A DNA stretch of 64,000 nt, taken from Forficula auricularia. Taxonomy: Eukaryota > Arthropoda > Insecta > Dermaptera > Forficulidae. The position numbers and the translations under genes are program-made. The notes beneath the pieces are model-generated. The model was given only the letters and a program-made list of their open reading frames with translations, was not told the DNA's origin and searched no databases. The DNA is taken from NCBI GenBank assembly GCA_024734495.1, contig JALMQS010000055.1, positions 11,379,340-11,443,339 on the forward strand. The letters run 5' to 3'. Below are positions 32,654 to 43,475 of this stretch, piece by piece (positions within the stretch are counted from its first letter, which is position 1; each line of letters starts with the position of its first letter).

Positions 32654-34320
32654 AATGTTTCACTATAAACCAACACCGCGTTCCCTAAGTTTGAAAAATA
32701 ATACAATTATTCGAAAATTCTTAATTTGCATATTATCTTAATAAAAGCAGTATATATAAGCAAATATTTAATATTTGTCAACATTTTGATGATTCGCACC
32801 TTTCTTCATTAGAATGCGAAATATGTTGTTTATTCATTTTTACAAGACGTTTCATAGATCTTTCATGATGATGATTCATAGATTAGGTTTTTCTAACCTG
32901 TTTCGCCTATTCTAAAAGCTTCCCAGTGGTCCTATTGCCCTTGGCCTGTAATTTATTCATTTTATTGCTCTCTCATGGTCCATTCTTAGAACATCTTCCC
33001 GTTATTCATTCCTATATTCAAAAATTTTGTTTGTCAAGTCATAGATGCCAAATTCTGCCCTAATGTCCTCATTTCTAAATTTATCGACTTACGAGCTGTC
33101 TTTTATTCTTTGCAGAAATTAAATCTCTGAGGCCTGTATGGCGTTTTGAGCACGTAAGTAAGGATAGGTGTCATTTGCAGGTTAATTTTTGAAGATTCTA
33201 GCTATAATGTTAAGGGAATGCAATGCTGGTTTTAGGTGAAATATTGTAACAATGTGGTCTAAAGGAATTACCAAACTGTATTATTGTTCGTTCCTCCTGA
33301 AAACTGATAGATAATCTGAAATATGTTAAGTTTAATTTCATTTATTTTATTTTATATTCATAAAATCTCGAAATATATTTTTACCTCAAATGGCTTATCT
33401 ATAGTAGGCAACATTTCAGATGGAATTTTGATAATAAAATTTTTAAATATTTATGGAAATCATTGAAAATTATAGATTTTCTCAACCCTTTTCTTATTAA
33501 AAGTATTTTCGTTCTCTGTGGACACTTTAACGTTATTGGGAGAGTGAATTCTTGAATTTTATAAACAAAATGTTTATTTTATTCTGGATATTGGGAAAAT
33601 TAAACATTTACTGAATTCAAAGATAATTAAAAGGCAATCGTCAAAAATATGTATTAAGTGCGAGAAAAATTCATGTTTTCCATATTTAATGAATATAAAG
33701 GGCTTAGTGTTCGATAACTAACTAACAACTGAACTATGGAATATTAAAAAACTTTAATAATAAAAAAGAAGCAAGTGATTCGCTTGTTGATCTACCTACT
33801 GGACTTAAGAACGAATTTCGCTCCCGGCAACGAATTTTATTGCTGGCATTATTTAAAGACGTCTCATCAAATATACCGGAAACCATCTCAGTGAACAATT
33901 TCCTTTTGTAAAAATTCCATAACTTTTGTTTTTTCTGAGGATGTTTTTTGATCAAGTTCTTACCACATTCGATCTAGCATGCATCTGTTTTATTCAGAAA
34001 AATTTCTATCATTTTAACATTTTTATTTTCACAAAAATTCTTTGTTCGAATTTTATTCACTTGTTTATTTTTTGATAGAAATTTTTTCAAGTAACAAATA
34101 ACAACTAATCACATCTGGATTTTTGATCAGCTTGCCACAAAGGGAAGAGCGAAATTATGTATGGAAAAAATCACACTGCTAATAATATTTTAATAAATAT
34201 TTATTTGTCTTGATTATTTCTGTTAATTTTAAAAATATTTCATTCACATCATCTTGATTTTTCTTAAAATAAAATTTAAAGCTTTTAATTTATTGCCTTT
34301 TTTGAGTTCAATACATTTTA
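32654..34320. other. Spacer without recognised features
   Basis: AT-rich; the minus-strand frame at 33734-33955 has no domain and is not called. Confidence 0.3.
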
Positions 34321-35862
34321 CTTTACCATACAGGGTATGGTCAAGTATTGTAAAGGTTTTTTTCCTTCTTTTTTCGAAATATCTCAAAAACAATTTTTTT
34401 GGGTTAAAAAATTTTAATAGGAAGTTCCTAGTTCAATATCTTAATTAGAAGTATTTCAAGGTCGCAGATGTATTCAGACATTTTTTGCATTCAAATCATG
34501 CTGAAAAATTGCATCTAGTATGGTTTTGAGAAATTTACCAGATAGAAAAATAACGGGATATAACAATGTGTAATGTTCAATTTCATGGATTTTAAGTTGA
34601 ATCATGATTAGACAAAACTTCAAGTGTGATTATTTGTTATTTTTTATGAACAATTTTACCACAAAAAAATAAATAAATTAAAAATAAACAAACAATTGAA
34701 AAATGTGACAAGAAGAATATAAATCATAAGGCAATCAACTTTGCTATTTTATGCTAATTTAAATGTGGTTTATATATATTTAAATAAGATTTAACACATT
34801 TTAGGTGTTCAGAATTTTAGTCTTCATGTTGAAGAGTATTTGAGAGGATAACAAAAAAAAATCTTTTTTTATTTTATGTTGATCTTCATTGGAGCGAGTC
34901 ACATCGATCGATTCTTCGGGGAATCAAGCCGGAAATCTGGCAGCCCAACCTGTATTAGGTCCCACTGCAGTCTGTGCCCTCTGGGTATTTTTTTGTAAAT
35001 AAATTAATTGACAAGAATCGCCGAATATAATGTAAAAAAATCTGTGAATTTTCCTTCAAAAAAATCATGCTTAAGCTTTAAAATAGTAAACAAAAAATAA
35101 AGAAATGAAAAAATAATAAAAAAAAGGATGGCCAAAATTATTAGAAGTAAATAGAAATCAATAGAGATAAGCTGACGTGTTCTGATGTGGCCATCCACTT
35201 GACTTTACCATACATCCTGACCCCTAAAATTATTTATAATCATGTAGGGGGATTAGTTTTTGCATTTTTATACTTCTGGTGTCCCACTGATTATGTATAC
35301 AAAATTTGGTTGAGTTTGGTAAATGGCCAAGATTTTCATTTTTTGACTCCCCCCCCCCCATTTCGGGCGGTTAGTTTTTGTATTTTTACACTTCATGGGG
35401 TCCACTGATTATGTATAGAAAATTTGGTTGAGTTTGCTCAAACGGCCTAGATTTTTAATTTTTAACCCCCCCTACACCCCCTTAATTTTGGGTCGATATG
35501 CACCAAAATCTAATCAGCTCTTAATCTCAATGGACCAAAACAACGTGTGAAATTTGGTTTCGATATTCCCACTAGTTTTTGAGCTAGCTTGTCCACAAAT
35601 TTGGTAACGCACAGACTAACGGACAACCAACCGGACAGACTAACTAACAGACATTTGGACAAAACAATTATTATCTCGAAAAATATAATTTTTTCGATGT
35701 TCACTTATTAGAGCTTTTTTGTAGAGCGAAAATGCTCTGGTTTCGCTCAATTTTTTTAATCAAAATAGTTTCAGCCGTTTTTGAGATATTTCGAAAAAAG
35801 AAGGAAAAAACCACTTTTTTCATGCACGATTACAATACTTGACCATACCCTGTATGGTAAAG
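34321..35862. mobile_element. 1.54-kb TA-flanked inverted-repeat element
   Basis: The termini CTTTACCATACAGGGTATGG (34321) and the exact complement ending at 35862 are each flanked by TA, as in Tc1/mariner elements. A second block pairs further in: TTTTTTCGAAATATCTCAAA at 34370 against its complement near 35787. The interior holds two ~130-bp tandem subunits (about 35250-35480), each with CCACTGATTATGTATA and AAATTTGGTTGAGTTTG and separated by C-runs. It also has a second terminus-like ACTTTACCATACATCC at about 35203 that hints at nesting. No transposase ORF. Partial relatives at 50625-51025 and 53060-53400. Confidence 0.75.
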
Positions 35863-36545
35863 TAATAATTTGCACGTTGTATAATAATTTTATACTTTTT
35901 TATATTAAAATTTAGTTATTTTCTGGTTTTATTTTAATTAACGTAGAAATTTAAATAACTCTAAAATATACTATATTTAGGACAAATATACGAATTCTAA
36001 GGCCAGACCTAGTCGCTTTGTGGAAGCTATGTTAAGAACGTTTTCTGATTGTCTTAATTCCATTACTTCCTACAAAATGTTTTATTCTGTTACCAAAATA
36101 TTTGTATTTCTAAAATCAACTTTTTGAGCTTTCGGCCTTTCGAATTTTGGAGCTCATAAATACAAAAATCAGAAAATTTAATGCTTTTACTTAGCTTTCA
36201 TACGATTGTAGTTGAGCTGAAATTCGCCAAAAGTTTATTTTGATTACCTACACCTCATTATAAAATTTAAACTTCCTAACTCAAAGAGTTTACAAACAAA
36301 TTAATTGCCAAATCTCTAAAATATGGGTAAAAGCCGAGGGGAAAGCTTTATAAGTCTTGACATGTTTTCACATTTTCTTCCAATTTTAATTGAATTGAAA
36401 GTAAAGTTTTAAGTAATTATACAATTATTCAGGATGTATGATATTGAGTGCTAGTTGAAAAACAATGCGATCAGATGTACTATAATTTTTGTTCTAGTTT
36501 GATTGTTTATGTTTATTTTTACAGTACTACTACTATAAAGAGTTT
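35863..36545. other. Spacer without recognised features
   Basis: AT-rich; part (about 36095-36190) looks like a decayed copy of the dispersed repeat seen at 43255 (TATTTGTATTTCTAAAATCA, GAGCTCATAAATACAAA). Nothing coding. Confidence 0.25.
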
Positions 36546-36549
36546 ATTT

Positions 36550-36655
36550 ACGACAGGTTCAAGCCAAACTGGCCGTAAAGCAGGCTTGCCTCTCAGTTTC
36601 GACTCCTGGAGGGTCGAAACCTTCTAATAAAAAAAAAAAAAAAAAAAAAAAAAAA
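36550..36655 (+). repeat. tRNA-derived SINE with 27-nt poly-A tail
   Basis: A-box-like TGGCCGTAAAG (36570-36580; one mismatch to TRGYNNARNNG) and B-box-like GTTTCGACTCC (36596-36606; one mismatch to GGTTCGANTCC) are followed by TCGAAACC and an uninterrupted A run (36629-36655). The arrangement of pol III promoter plus poly-A is that of a short SINE. It differs in sequence from the array's tRNA-like modules. Target duplication not identified. Confidence 0.5.
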
Positions 36656-36904
36656 TAGAAATACCTATCTTCCAACTTCTAAGATAACAGGGACTCTTTG
36701 AATAGAATTTTAAATTCATAAATTGTAAGGACAGATACACATAAGTATTTTTTTTTTTTTTTTAATTTAAGAATAATTCCATCCATTTCCTAAAATTAAA
36801 ATTGTTAAATACTCAAGTAAAATTAATTTGATTTAAATTACTATTTATTGGAAGGTAAATGAACCACTTCATTCAAAGTTACTCATGCAGACAAAATATA
36901 AATA

Positions 36905-37070
36905 CAATATTTATTAGAAACTGGAGTTGAAGGCCAAGCCCTCGAAACTATAATAATTTCTATAAAATAAAATTATATAAATATAAACATAAAATTATGT
37001 AGGTATATTCATTTAATTTAATTAAAGATGTATATTTATTTAAATTAAACTGAGGCCCCCCTCATTGATT
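36905..37070 (+). repeat. Decayed partial copy of the hammerhead-like palindromic family
   Basis: GAAGGCCAAGCCCTCGAAACT followed by TATA corresponds to the right arm of the 40211-40659 element (GAGGGCCAAGCCTTCGAAACT and TATA). Further on, ACTGAGGCCCCCCTCATTGA corresponds to that arm's outer end. The ribozyme-like core is degraded here (TTGAAGG in place of CTGATGAGG). Confidence 0.45.
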
Positions 37071-37679
37071 TACTCTTAAAAATTAAATTAACTTATTTCT
37101 CGACGTAAATTATTTTCATTATTTTTATTACTTTAATATAATTTTAAATTATATTTTCTTCGTATACATCTTCTCAAAATCAACAAGTTATGGGAACATA
37201 TTCAAATAAATTAAAATTAGTAGAATAATTCTGTCTCAGCTAGCTAGCTTGATCCTTTTTGATTGAGTTTGAGAAACATTTCTACCTTTTCATTTAGTTA
37301 TATATAAAAAACCTTGACATCTGTTCTATCAGATAAACCTCCTAAAGCTTCATTTGCAAGAAATAAACGGTTGCAAACTTAAAAAAATTTCAAGATCATG
37401 ATTATAGCTAATATAGCTATTGATCGACTCAGAGGGATAAAATTTTTAAAAGACGTTTTAAATTGACAAAAGTGAATATTAGAGGCTTAGAAAGAATAGG
37501 AGATTCTAGTGAGACTAGAGAAGCGAGCGGAAATGAGAAGCACATCTCTCTTCCAAAGAGGAATTTATTTAAAAACACATGCTTGGAATATCTTGCGGTC
37601 CATTTAGAAAGGGAAACAGGAATGTCCCTTTGAAAGTGAAAAATTATAATACAATAGTAAAACATTTCACTTATCATTG

Positions 37680-37722
37680 AAGGTACTCGTGTTTTGAATC
37701 CCCACTAGGGTAAATGACGGGA
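37680..37722 (+). repeat. Decayed tRNA-like element
   Basis: GGTACTCGTGTTTTGAATCC followed by CCACTAGGGT aligns with the array module's GGCACTCGGGTTCGATTCCC and GAGGGGGT. Only the 3' half is recognisable. Confidence 0.35.
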
Positions 37723-38221
37723 AATGTACAAACATAATTCCCATCGTATCATTTTAATAAACGAGATAAAAATGTATGGACACATTAAAAGTGTTAAATG
37801 TTATTAATTTCAGTTATATAATATTTTAAAGTATAACATTCAAATTTATCTACTCTTTAAATGAACATAGAAAATTAAATGAAAAAAAATTATCACAATT
37901 TTTAAGTCAAGATTCAAAGGACCCATAAAACTCGATATTATAATATTTTTTTTTTCAGTTTAACTTCACTTGAACCTGGTGGATCATTTGATTTCATATT
38001 CTCTCAGTCCTTGATGGGTAATTTTTTTTTTCTTGAGAAAAAATTAATATATTATAATAGTTTATATTAAAAGCTTAAATTAATTTGAAAAAAGTATCAG
38101 CATGTTATTAAATATATTCTAAATTTCGGAATATTTCGACAGATATCTTCAATCGGAATTGAAAAAAATCACAAGTGTCCTCTTCTGAATTCCAGATATT
38201 ATAGATTAGTTTTGGTACATG

Positions 38222-38285
38222 TCAGAAGGATTGTATGCACTACCCTGGGCAAATGAAGACAAATGGGACCACTTGCTGAATTCAA
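38222..38285 (-). repeat. Decayed tRNA-like element
   Basis: ATGTCAGAAGGATTGTATGC followed by CACTACCCTGGGCAAATGAA aligns with the minus-strand array form (ATGTCAGAGGGGTTG, CACCCCTCGGGAATCGAA). Weak but ordered similarity. Confidence 0.3.
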
Positions 38286-38869
38286 CCCTACTGAGATATA
38301 ACAAAACTCATCCGTAACATCTCGATAATAGAAAACACTCTCATGATTTTTAAATTAAAATCAAACTAATACTGTCGGTAAATAATTTTTTACTTTCACA
38401 TTTATATTCAATAGAATATAATGTGGAAGTATTGCGATCGCCTGCCTGGCTTTAATCTTATCTTCTATCCTTAACTTTTGTTATATTCTAATACGATTTT
38501 TTAACATATAAATCGAATTTCATTCCATTTTCTTCCAATTCATTTGTACAATATACGTATATACCTAAATACAAGTATCAAATTAAATTTGAAAATAAAT
38601 AAATAAAAATAATTATGTCAAAGGTAGAATTCAAATTTGCGTAATCCGATTTCGACTAAAATCTAATCTGCTTCACATCTCAATATAAAAAACAATACTA
38701 AATATAAAATTTCGTTTCTAATAGAGAAAACAATGATAAAAACCAATGCTTAATCCGAAATGTGGTAGATTAATATGCTTGTATCAGAAAAGTAGCAAAA
38801 ATATATAAATGTCCTTGATCCTTCGTTACGATGTCTTTGAGGGAAATTTATTATAACCAGGCTATATAT

Positions 38870-38955
38870 GATCGAAGGATCGCCAAATAGCCGGATTGGT
38901 TTACGGTACTTGGGTTCGATTTTTGAGGGCGCTATACCCTTTCTAACACGGAAGT
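38870..38955 (+). repeat. Diverged tRNA-like element
   Basis: AAATAGCCGGATTGG, then GGTACTTGGGTTCGATTTTT with a near-intact B box, then a tail TACCCTTTCTAACAC. Same order of parts as the array modules and as the 4785 element. Confidence 0.45.
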
Positions 38956-38977
38956 AAATTTATATGAAGCATCTTGA

Positions 38978-39062
38978 ATCAAACAGCCAGAGGATAATCT
39001 CATTGTTTTCTCAAATAAAATCAAACTCTGCTACTAACAGCAATAATACACATATATCTAAC
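38978..39062. repeat. Fragment of the hammerhead-like palindromic family
   Basis: CAGCCAGAGGATAATCTCATTG to AACTCTGCTACTAACAGC aligns with the right outer end of the 40-kb element and its flank (AGCAGAGGACAACCTC to AACTCTGCTACTCTCGGC). Its start and orientation are uncertain. Confidence 0.3.
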
Positions 39063-39129
39063 ATTCTAATTTTTGTTTTGATAATTTAATTAGTTTTTGA
39101 GTAGAGCATATGCAAAACATGACTAGATG

Positions 39130-39240
39130 TCTACTTACAAATCCACAGATACCTTCGACTCCTACCCATCCCCTCTTTTCTTCTTTTCACGATGGAGGGA
39201 CCTTTAAGGGATGCACCTTTTTGGTGTAACTCCTTATCAC
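39130..39240. repeat. Dispersed pyrimidine-rich repeat, copy 1
   Basis: CACAGATACCTTCGACTCCTA, then CCC and a pyrimidine-rich tract, and a GATGCACCTTTTTGGTGTAA end. Clear relatives at 48225-48335 and 56050-56165 and a partial one at 27010-27062. No terminal repeats seen; class unknown. Confidence 0.4.
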
Positions 39241-40310
39241 ATCAATTATAAAATTTATAAAAAAAATATTTCTATTTTGAAAAATCATTTTGATATAATT
39301 CATAAAATGTAATTTTTTCCATGTTTAGTATATAAAACCTTTTTTATAGACCCTTAACACCTTTATTTCACTTAACGTTTTTAAAATATTTTTTTTTTTA
39401 ATATTTTCACATACCTAAGCATAAAATTTTAATCATCCTGCAAGATTAAATCATCATATTCAAAAACCTTCGGTAAAATAAAAGGACTAAACTCGTAAAT
39501 AATACGATAAATGCTTTGCCTTGTTTATTATTGATCAAGATATTGTGTAAGCTTAAGGAGTTAAATTCTTCGCATTTTTTGAATAAAAAGTAGGATCAAG
39601 CAGACAGCGGTATCTGAAAGGTTGTAATTTAAATATTTAAAAATGATGACCAAACGGTTAGGTTAGAAAAGATCGTCCCCCTCAAACAAGGCAAACCTCG
39701 GCGTGGACTTTACTATCAGGTGTCATTTGAATTGTGACCCAGTCCCTCGAGCGTCCTCGTTACTGAAGACGCTTTTCTTCCTTCCCACGTTGCACCTTGC
39801 TCATTAAATTCTAATTGATTCGTCATTTTGGTGAGAAACAATTCACTGATTTTTCTATTTATGGACTTTTTTAATTTCATAATTTTTTTTAATGGAAGAA
39901 TGTTCCAAGAGACCTTAAAAGGTATTCCATCTGAGAGTATGTGTGTGTGTATCAGAGGCTACCTTTCAGTGTGAAGAACATCCACCGCAGCGTATCGAGA
40001 GACCGTTTGAACAACCGTTTCGTTCTTCCTCTCATTCTCGCCATCTCTTGTCTTTTCATCATCATCTTCATCTATGTTACTCTTTTAATTAATTCAACTT
40101 GTATTTTAATAATTAGGGCGAAATTTAGTTTGAAATTTTTATCATTATGGAAAACCTGAATTTGTCTCTCTCTTTATTTCACTAATTCTAGTAAAACGGG
40201 TGAATTTATTATTCACACAAAGAGAAACAAAGAGGTTGTCCTCTTCTTAATGCAAGTAAACATACACACATATATATCGAACTTATATATCTGTATATAT
40301 ATTATTTATT

Positions 40311-40341
40311 TGAGACTATAATTTCGAAGGCATCATCAGTC
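40311..40341 (-). ncRNA. Hammerhead-like core, left arm
   Basis: On the minus strand: CTGATGA, a short TGCCTTC segment in place of stem II, GAAA, then TTATAGTC. Compared with the right arm it lacks a few bases of stem II, so this copy is unlikely to fold as a full ribozyme. Confidence 0.35.
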
Positions 40342-40518
40342 TTTTTAAATATAAATATTATTTTTCATGGGATCAGTATTGTGTGGATATTGAAAATTTT
40401 TGTAAAATTAAATTAAAAAAAATTTAATTCTACCTGGCTATTCAGCTGAGAAAGAAGAAAAAATTTCAATATCCATGCGATACTGATCCCATGAAGAATA
40501 ATATTTATAATTAAAAAG

Positions 40519-40560
40519 ACTGCTGATGAGGGCCAAGCCTTCGAAACTATAGTCTCAAAC
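40519..40560 (+). ncRNA. Hammerhead-like core, right arm
   Basis: CTGATGAG (40523-40530), a stem II candidate GGC-CAA-GCC, CGAAAC (40542-40547), loop TATA and GTC (40552-40554). This is the order CUGAUGAG / stem II / CGAAAC / stem III / GUC of a hammerhead, with a two-base-pair stem III as in the small hammerheads of Penelope-like elements. Flanking AGACT and AGTCT can pair, but in a register that competes with a proper stem I. Activity is therefore open. Confidence 0.4.
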
Positions 40561-40786
40561 AAATAAATAATATATATACAGATATATAATTTAGATATAT
40601 ATGTGTGTATGTTTATTTGCATCAAGCAGAGGACAACCTCTTTGTTTCTCTTTGTGAATCAACAACTCTGCTACTCTCGGCAAAACAAAAACTTTTCAAT
40701 TATTATTCACACATTTTTGTTGTGAATAGTTAATACATCTTTATCTCAGAACACCTTGAACAGTGAAACGTAAATTCTCTCTATAC

Positions 40787-41283
40787 CAGCGGTTCCCAAA
40801 AGTGTTCCGAGGAACAATAGGGCTCCACCAAAAAAGTTTGGGGTTCCGTTTGAAATTCATTAACTTTATACTAAGAAATATTTCTATTCTTCTATTTTTG
40901 TTTGTAGTTTTAGATTTTTTATTTTATAATAAATACCTACAAAATACAATAAGTTTATTATTTAATATCAATTTTAATATCGTCCCCTTAGAGTGTAAAC
41001 CTGCTAACTCACAACAAGGAAATTTTAGAGGGCAGAGAGAAAAACCAACAAAATTTAATATTGTAATTATGGAAAGGAAATATTTGTCAGATTTTTTTCT
41101 ACAACTTACGATCGTAATTTTAAGTAGCAGTTTTACTTAGACGATGCTGAATCTCTTTTTCTTTCGAACGGTATTAATATGTCATATATGATGAAAAATG
41201 GATTTAGCAGGTTTGCATTCTAAGGCGACGATATGTAACATGTATAGAATGGTTACACATTAAAATATAGTTGTGAACCGCTG
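40787..41283. mobile_element. hAT-type element, 497 bp
   Basis: It starts CAGCGGTTCCCAAAAGTGTT and ends with the complement of CAGCGGTTCACAAC (41270-41283). Terminal CAGYGGTTCYCAAA is typical of hAT elements. The flanks CTCTATAC (40779-40786) and CTTCATAC (41284-41291) match at 6 of 8 positions, as expected for an old 8-bp duplication. The 125-codon open frame crossing it (40763-41140) starts outside the element and is low-complexity toward its end; I do not regard it as a gene. Confidence 0.65.
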
Positions 41284-42840
41284 CTTCATACTATTAATAA
41301 TAGTAAAAGCAATTGATCCTGATTTTGTCTGGAATATAATACCGTCAACAAAAATAAAAAATTTAGGTATTTTTAGAGTTCTGACCATAAGTAAATTAGG
41401 GCTATTTAGTGTTGATACAATGTCGGTCTGTTTGTCTATCTGTCAGAGCATTATAATTTGTAAACTAAATAAAATTACAAGCTAGATCTAATCATTTTAC
41501 CTAAAAGTAAACATCCAATTAAAATTTTAATCAAATGATCATTTTGGGGAATTTAATGTAGAGTCAAAAATAAAAAAAAAATACTCATTGAATGTGAGGT
41601 ATTTCTGTAAACATCTCTGTTCTAAAATTTAATTCACTTTAAAATGACCGCGTGAAAGAGTCCCAAATTGGCAATTTTTAGGTTATTATCTTGTAGTTGT
41701 CGAAGTTTAGAACATCAAATTATGAAATTTTTTCCCAAAACACTTATCACCGATAAATAAGAAAGATTTTTGATATATCAAATGTTTTGAAAGCTATAAG
41801 ATAAGGAGCACTAGGTATGCGAGTTTTAGCTTATTTCAAATAATCTAATAAAGAGTTTTAATTTGAGTGACGTTTTGTACATATATGAGTGGTTGTGCAA
41901 GAGATTTAGAAATATTCGAATGATTTTCCGTCATGCTTTTTTTTAATAATTTATAAACTTTGATACAGAGACATAAACAGCAAGTGACAAAAAAGTCTAG
42001 TAGTAAGTGAAGTTTTTATATCAATAACTTTGAGGAAATTTTTTTAAAGATTCGGTACGCTCTCCGCGAATTTTTGTGATTCGGCATTTTAGTATCAACA
42101 AAAGGCTTCAGCTAGAAAATCGAAACCTAGCACAAAAATGTTGTTAATGAATATTCATAGATACTACATTTCAGCTTATTACTTAAAGACTACAGTTTGA
42201 TAACAACACTTTTCAATTTTTTTTTTTTTTTTTTTTATTTTGTCTTTATTTGATTTTTGGTATATTTGAACCTGGGTCTTGTAAAACAATTAATTTGTTT
42301 CGATCCCATTCCCCCCTATATAAATTTTTTTTTCTGATTTTCGGAAAATGTGAACGTTTATATTTACATACTTGAATAATGGAAATGAAAGATAAATTCT
42401 TTCGGGAATAAAGGATTGAGAACTAAAATAATTGAACAAGATTGGTAATTAAGGAATCTCTTCTCCTCTTTCTACCATATCTCCTTCACATTCTTTTACT
42501 TAATTGCGATCGTGATAGAATGAAAAATTAATAATTAAAAAAAAAAAAAAAAAAAATCACGAACTAATAAATTAACATTTTGAGAAATTATTCCAATATA
42601 ATTCTGTAGTAAATAATAAAATCAGAGTAATCGGAAAGAATACAAACTCTACATGGTAAATTTAATTTTATTAACCATGGATAAATTACGTTTATTCATC
42701 AATGGTGTATATAAGCAATGTGTGTGAAAACAAGCTTCATTGAAAAGGTATTTTAACTGTTGCTGGTTACTGTACCAACTGATTGGTTCAATTAGAAAAC
42801 CATTTCCGTTATATCGATATTTAATTTTTTTTTGTATTCC
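41284..42840. other. Spacer with homopolymer runs
   Basis: AT-rich, with a T run near 42215-42236 and an A run near 42537-42556. No gene recognised. Confidence 0.3.
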
Positions 42841-42852
42841 ACTTAACTGGTC

Positions 42853-42858
<6 letters not shown>

Positions 42859-42888
<30 letters not shown>

Positions 42889-42966
42889 GTAATGCCTATA
42901 TTATATTGGCCGTACCGGTAATGCCATAAAATTCACCCACTATTTAATAATAATAATAATAATAAT
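42859..42966. repeat. Microsatellites (AT)n and (AAT)n
   Basis: About 27 bp of alternating AT at 42859-42885 and an AAT/TAA run at about 42946-42966. Confidence 0.9.
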
Positions 42967-43030
42967 TTATAAGTCTTCACTAATTATTAATATCTTGGGA
43001 AATTGTTCACTGGGATAATTTTCCATATAA

Positions 43031-43160
43031 TTGACGAGGCGCCTTTAATCTAAGGTCAGCAATAAAATTTGCTGCCTGGAGCAAGATCGAGGTACGATTT
43101 CCAGTCCAAGCGGTTAGTAGACAAACAAGCTAACAACTAAGGAATTGGCGCCTCCTTATT
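43031..43160. repeat. Small element bounded by inverted GGCGCC motifs
   Basis: GAGGCGCC near 43037 and GGCGCCTCC near 43147 are complementary. Between them is a GC-richer segment with GAGGTACGATTTCC, weakly like a B box. Possibly another decayed tRNA-like element. Confidence 0.25.
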
Positions 43161-43254
43161 ATTAAAATTATAAAGGTTTTAATACATATTCCAGTTGAAA
43201 ACTAAAGATTTTTCTGTATAAAATTATAAGTATAAATTATATAAAAAAGTATAA

Positions 43255-43475
43255 AATCATATGACCTTAAAATCTGATTAAAATCATTCAAAAACGATAT
43301 TTTTCGCACTTTTGAACCAGGAGTTCTAAAGCTAAAGAGCTCAAAATCTAATACATTATTTTCATTGGTAATACAAACAGTTTTGCACTAGAATGAAATT
43401 TCCACGTCGTTTGGTTTTTGATGTAATACTATCGGAATCCAAACACACAAACCGACAGACATATATAAAGCCAAT
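43255..43475 (+). repeat. Dispersed repeat, uninterrupted copy
   Basis: TTCTAAAGCTAAAGAGCTCAAAATCTAAT, a TTGGTAATACAAACAGTTTT segment and CGGAATCCAAACACAC align with 17745-17836 plus 22054-22090 on either side of the Jockey-like element. It shows that locus before insertion. A minus-strand copy is at 58195-58335. Confidence 0.55.

Larger units (their letters stand above)
40211..40659. mobile_element. 449-bp palindromic element with hammerhead-like cores
   Basis: Arms begin ATTCACACAAAGAGAAACAA (40211) and end with the complement of ATTCACAAAGAGAAACAAAG (40659). They pair over about 200 bp: GAGGTTGTCCTCT, AACATACACACATATATATC, TTATTTATTTGAGACTATA and CATGGGATCAGTAT all recur inverted. Each arm carries a motif resembling the conserved core of a hammerhead ribozyme. 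Penelope-like retroelements are known to carry small hammerheads in terminal repeats that can be direct or inverted; that is the suggested affinity. No ORF. A second palindromic copy is at 60530-60892. Confidence 0.6.

Noticed and set aside
36629..36655. Poly-A as the end of a processed pseudogene
   Set aside because: The sequence before it carries pol III A- and B-box-like motifs and no ORF, fitting a SINE better; other A runs (42537, 49868, 56682) have no such head.
40763..41140. 125-codon plus-strand ORF
   Set aside because: It begins outside and runs through a hAT-type terminus; composition is low-complexity and no domain is present.
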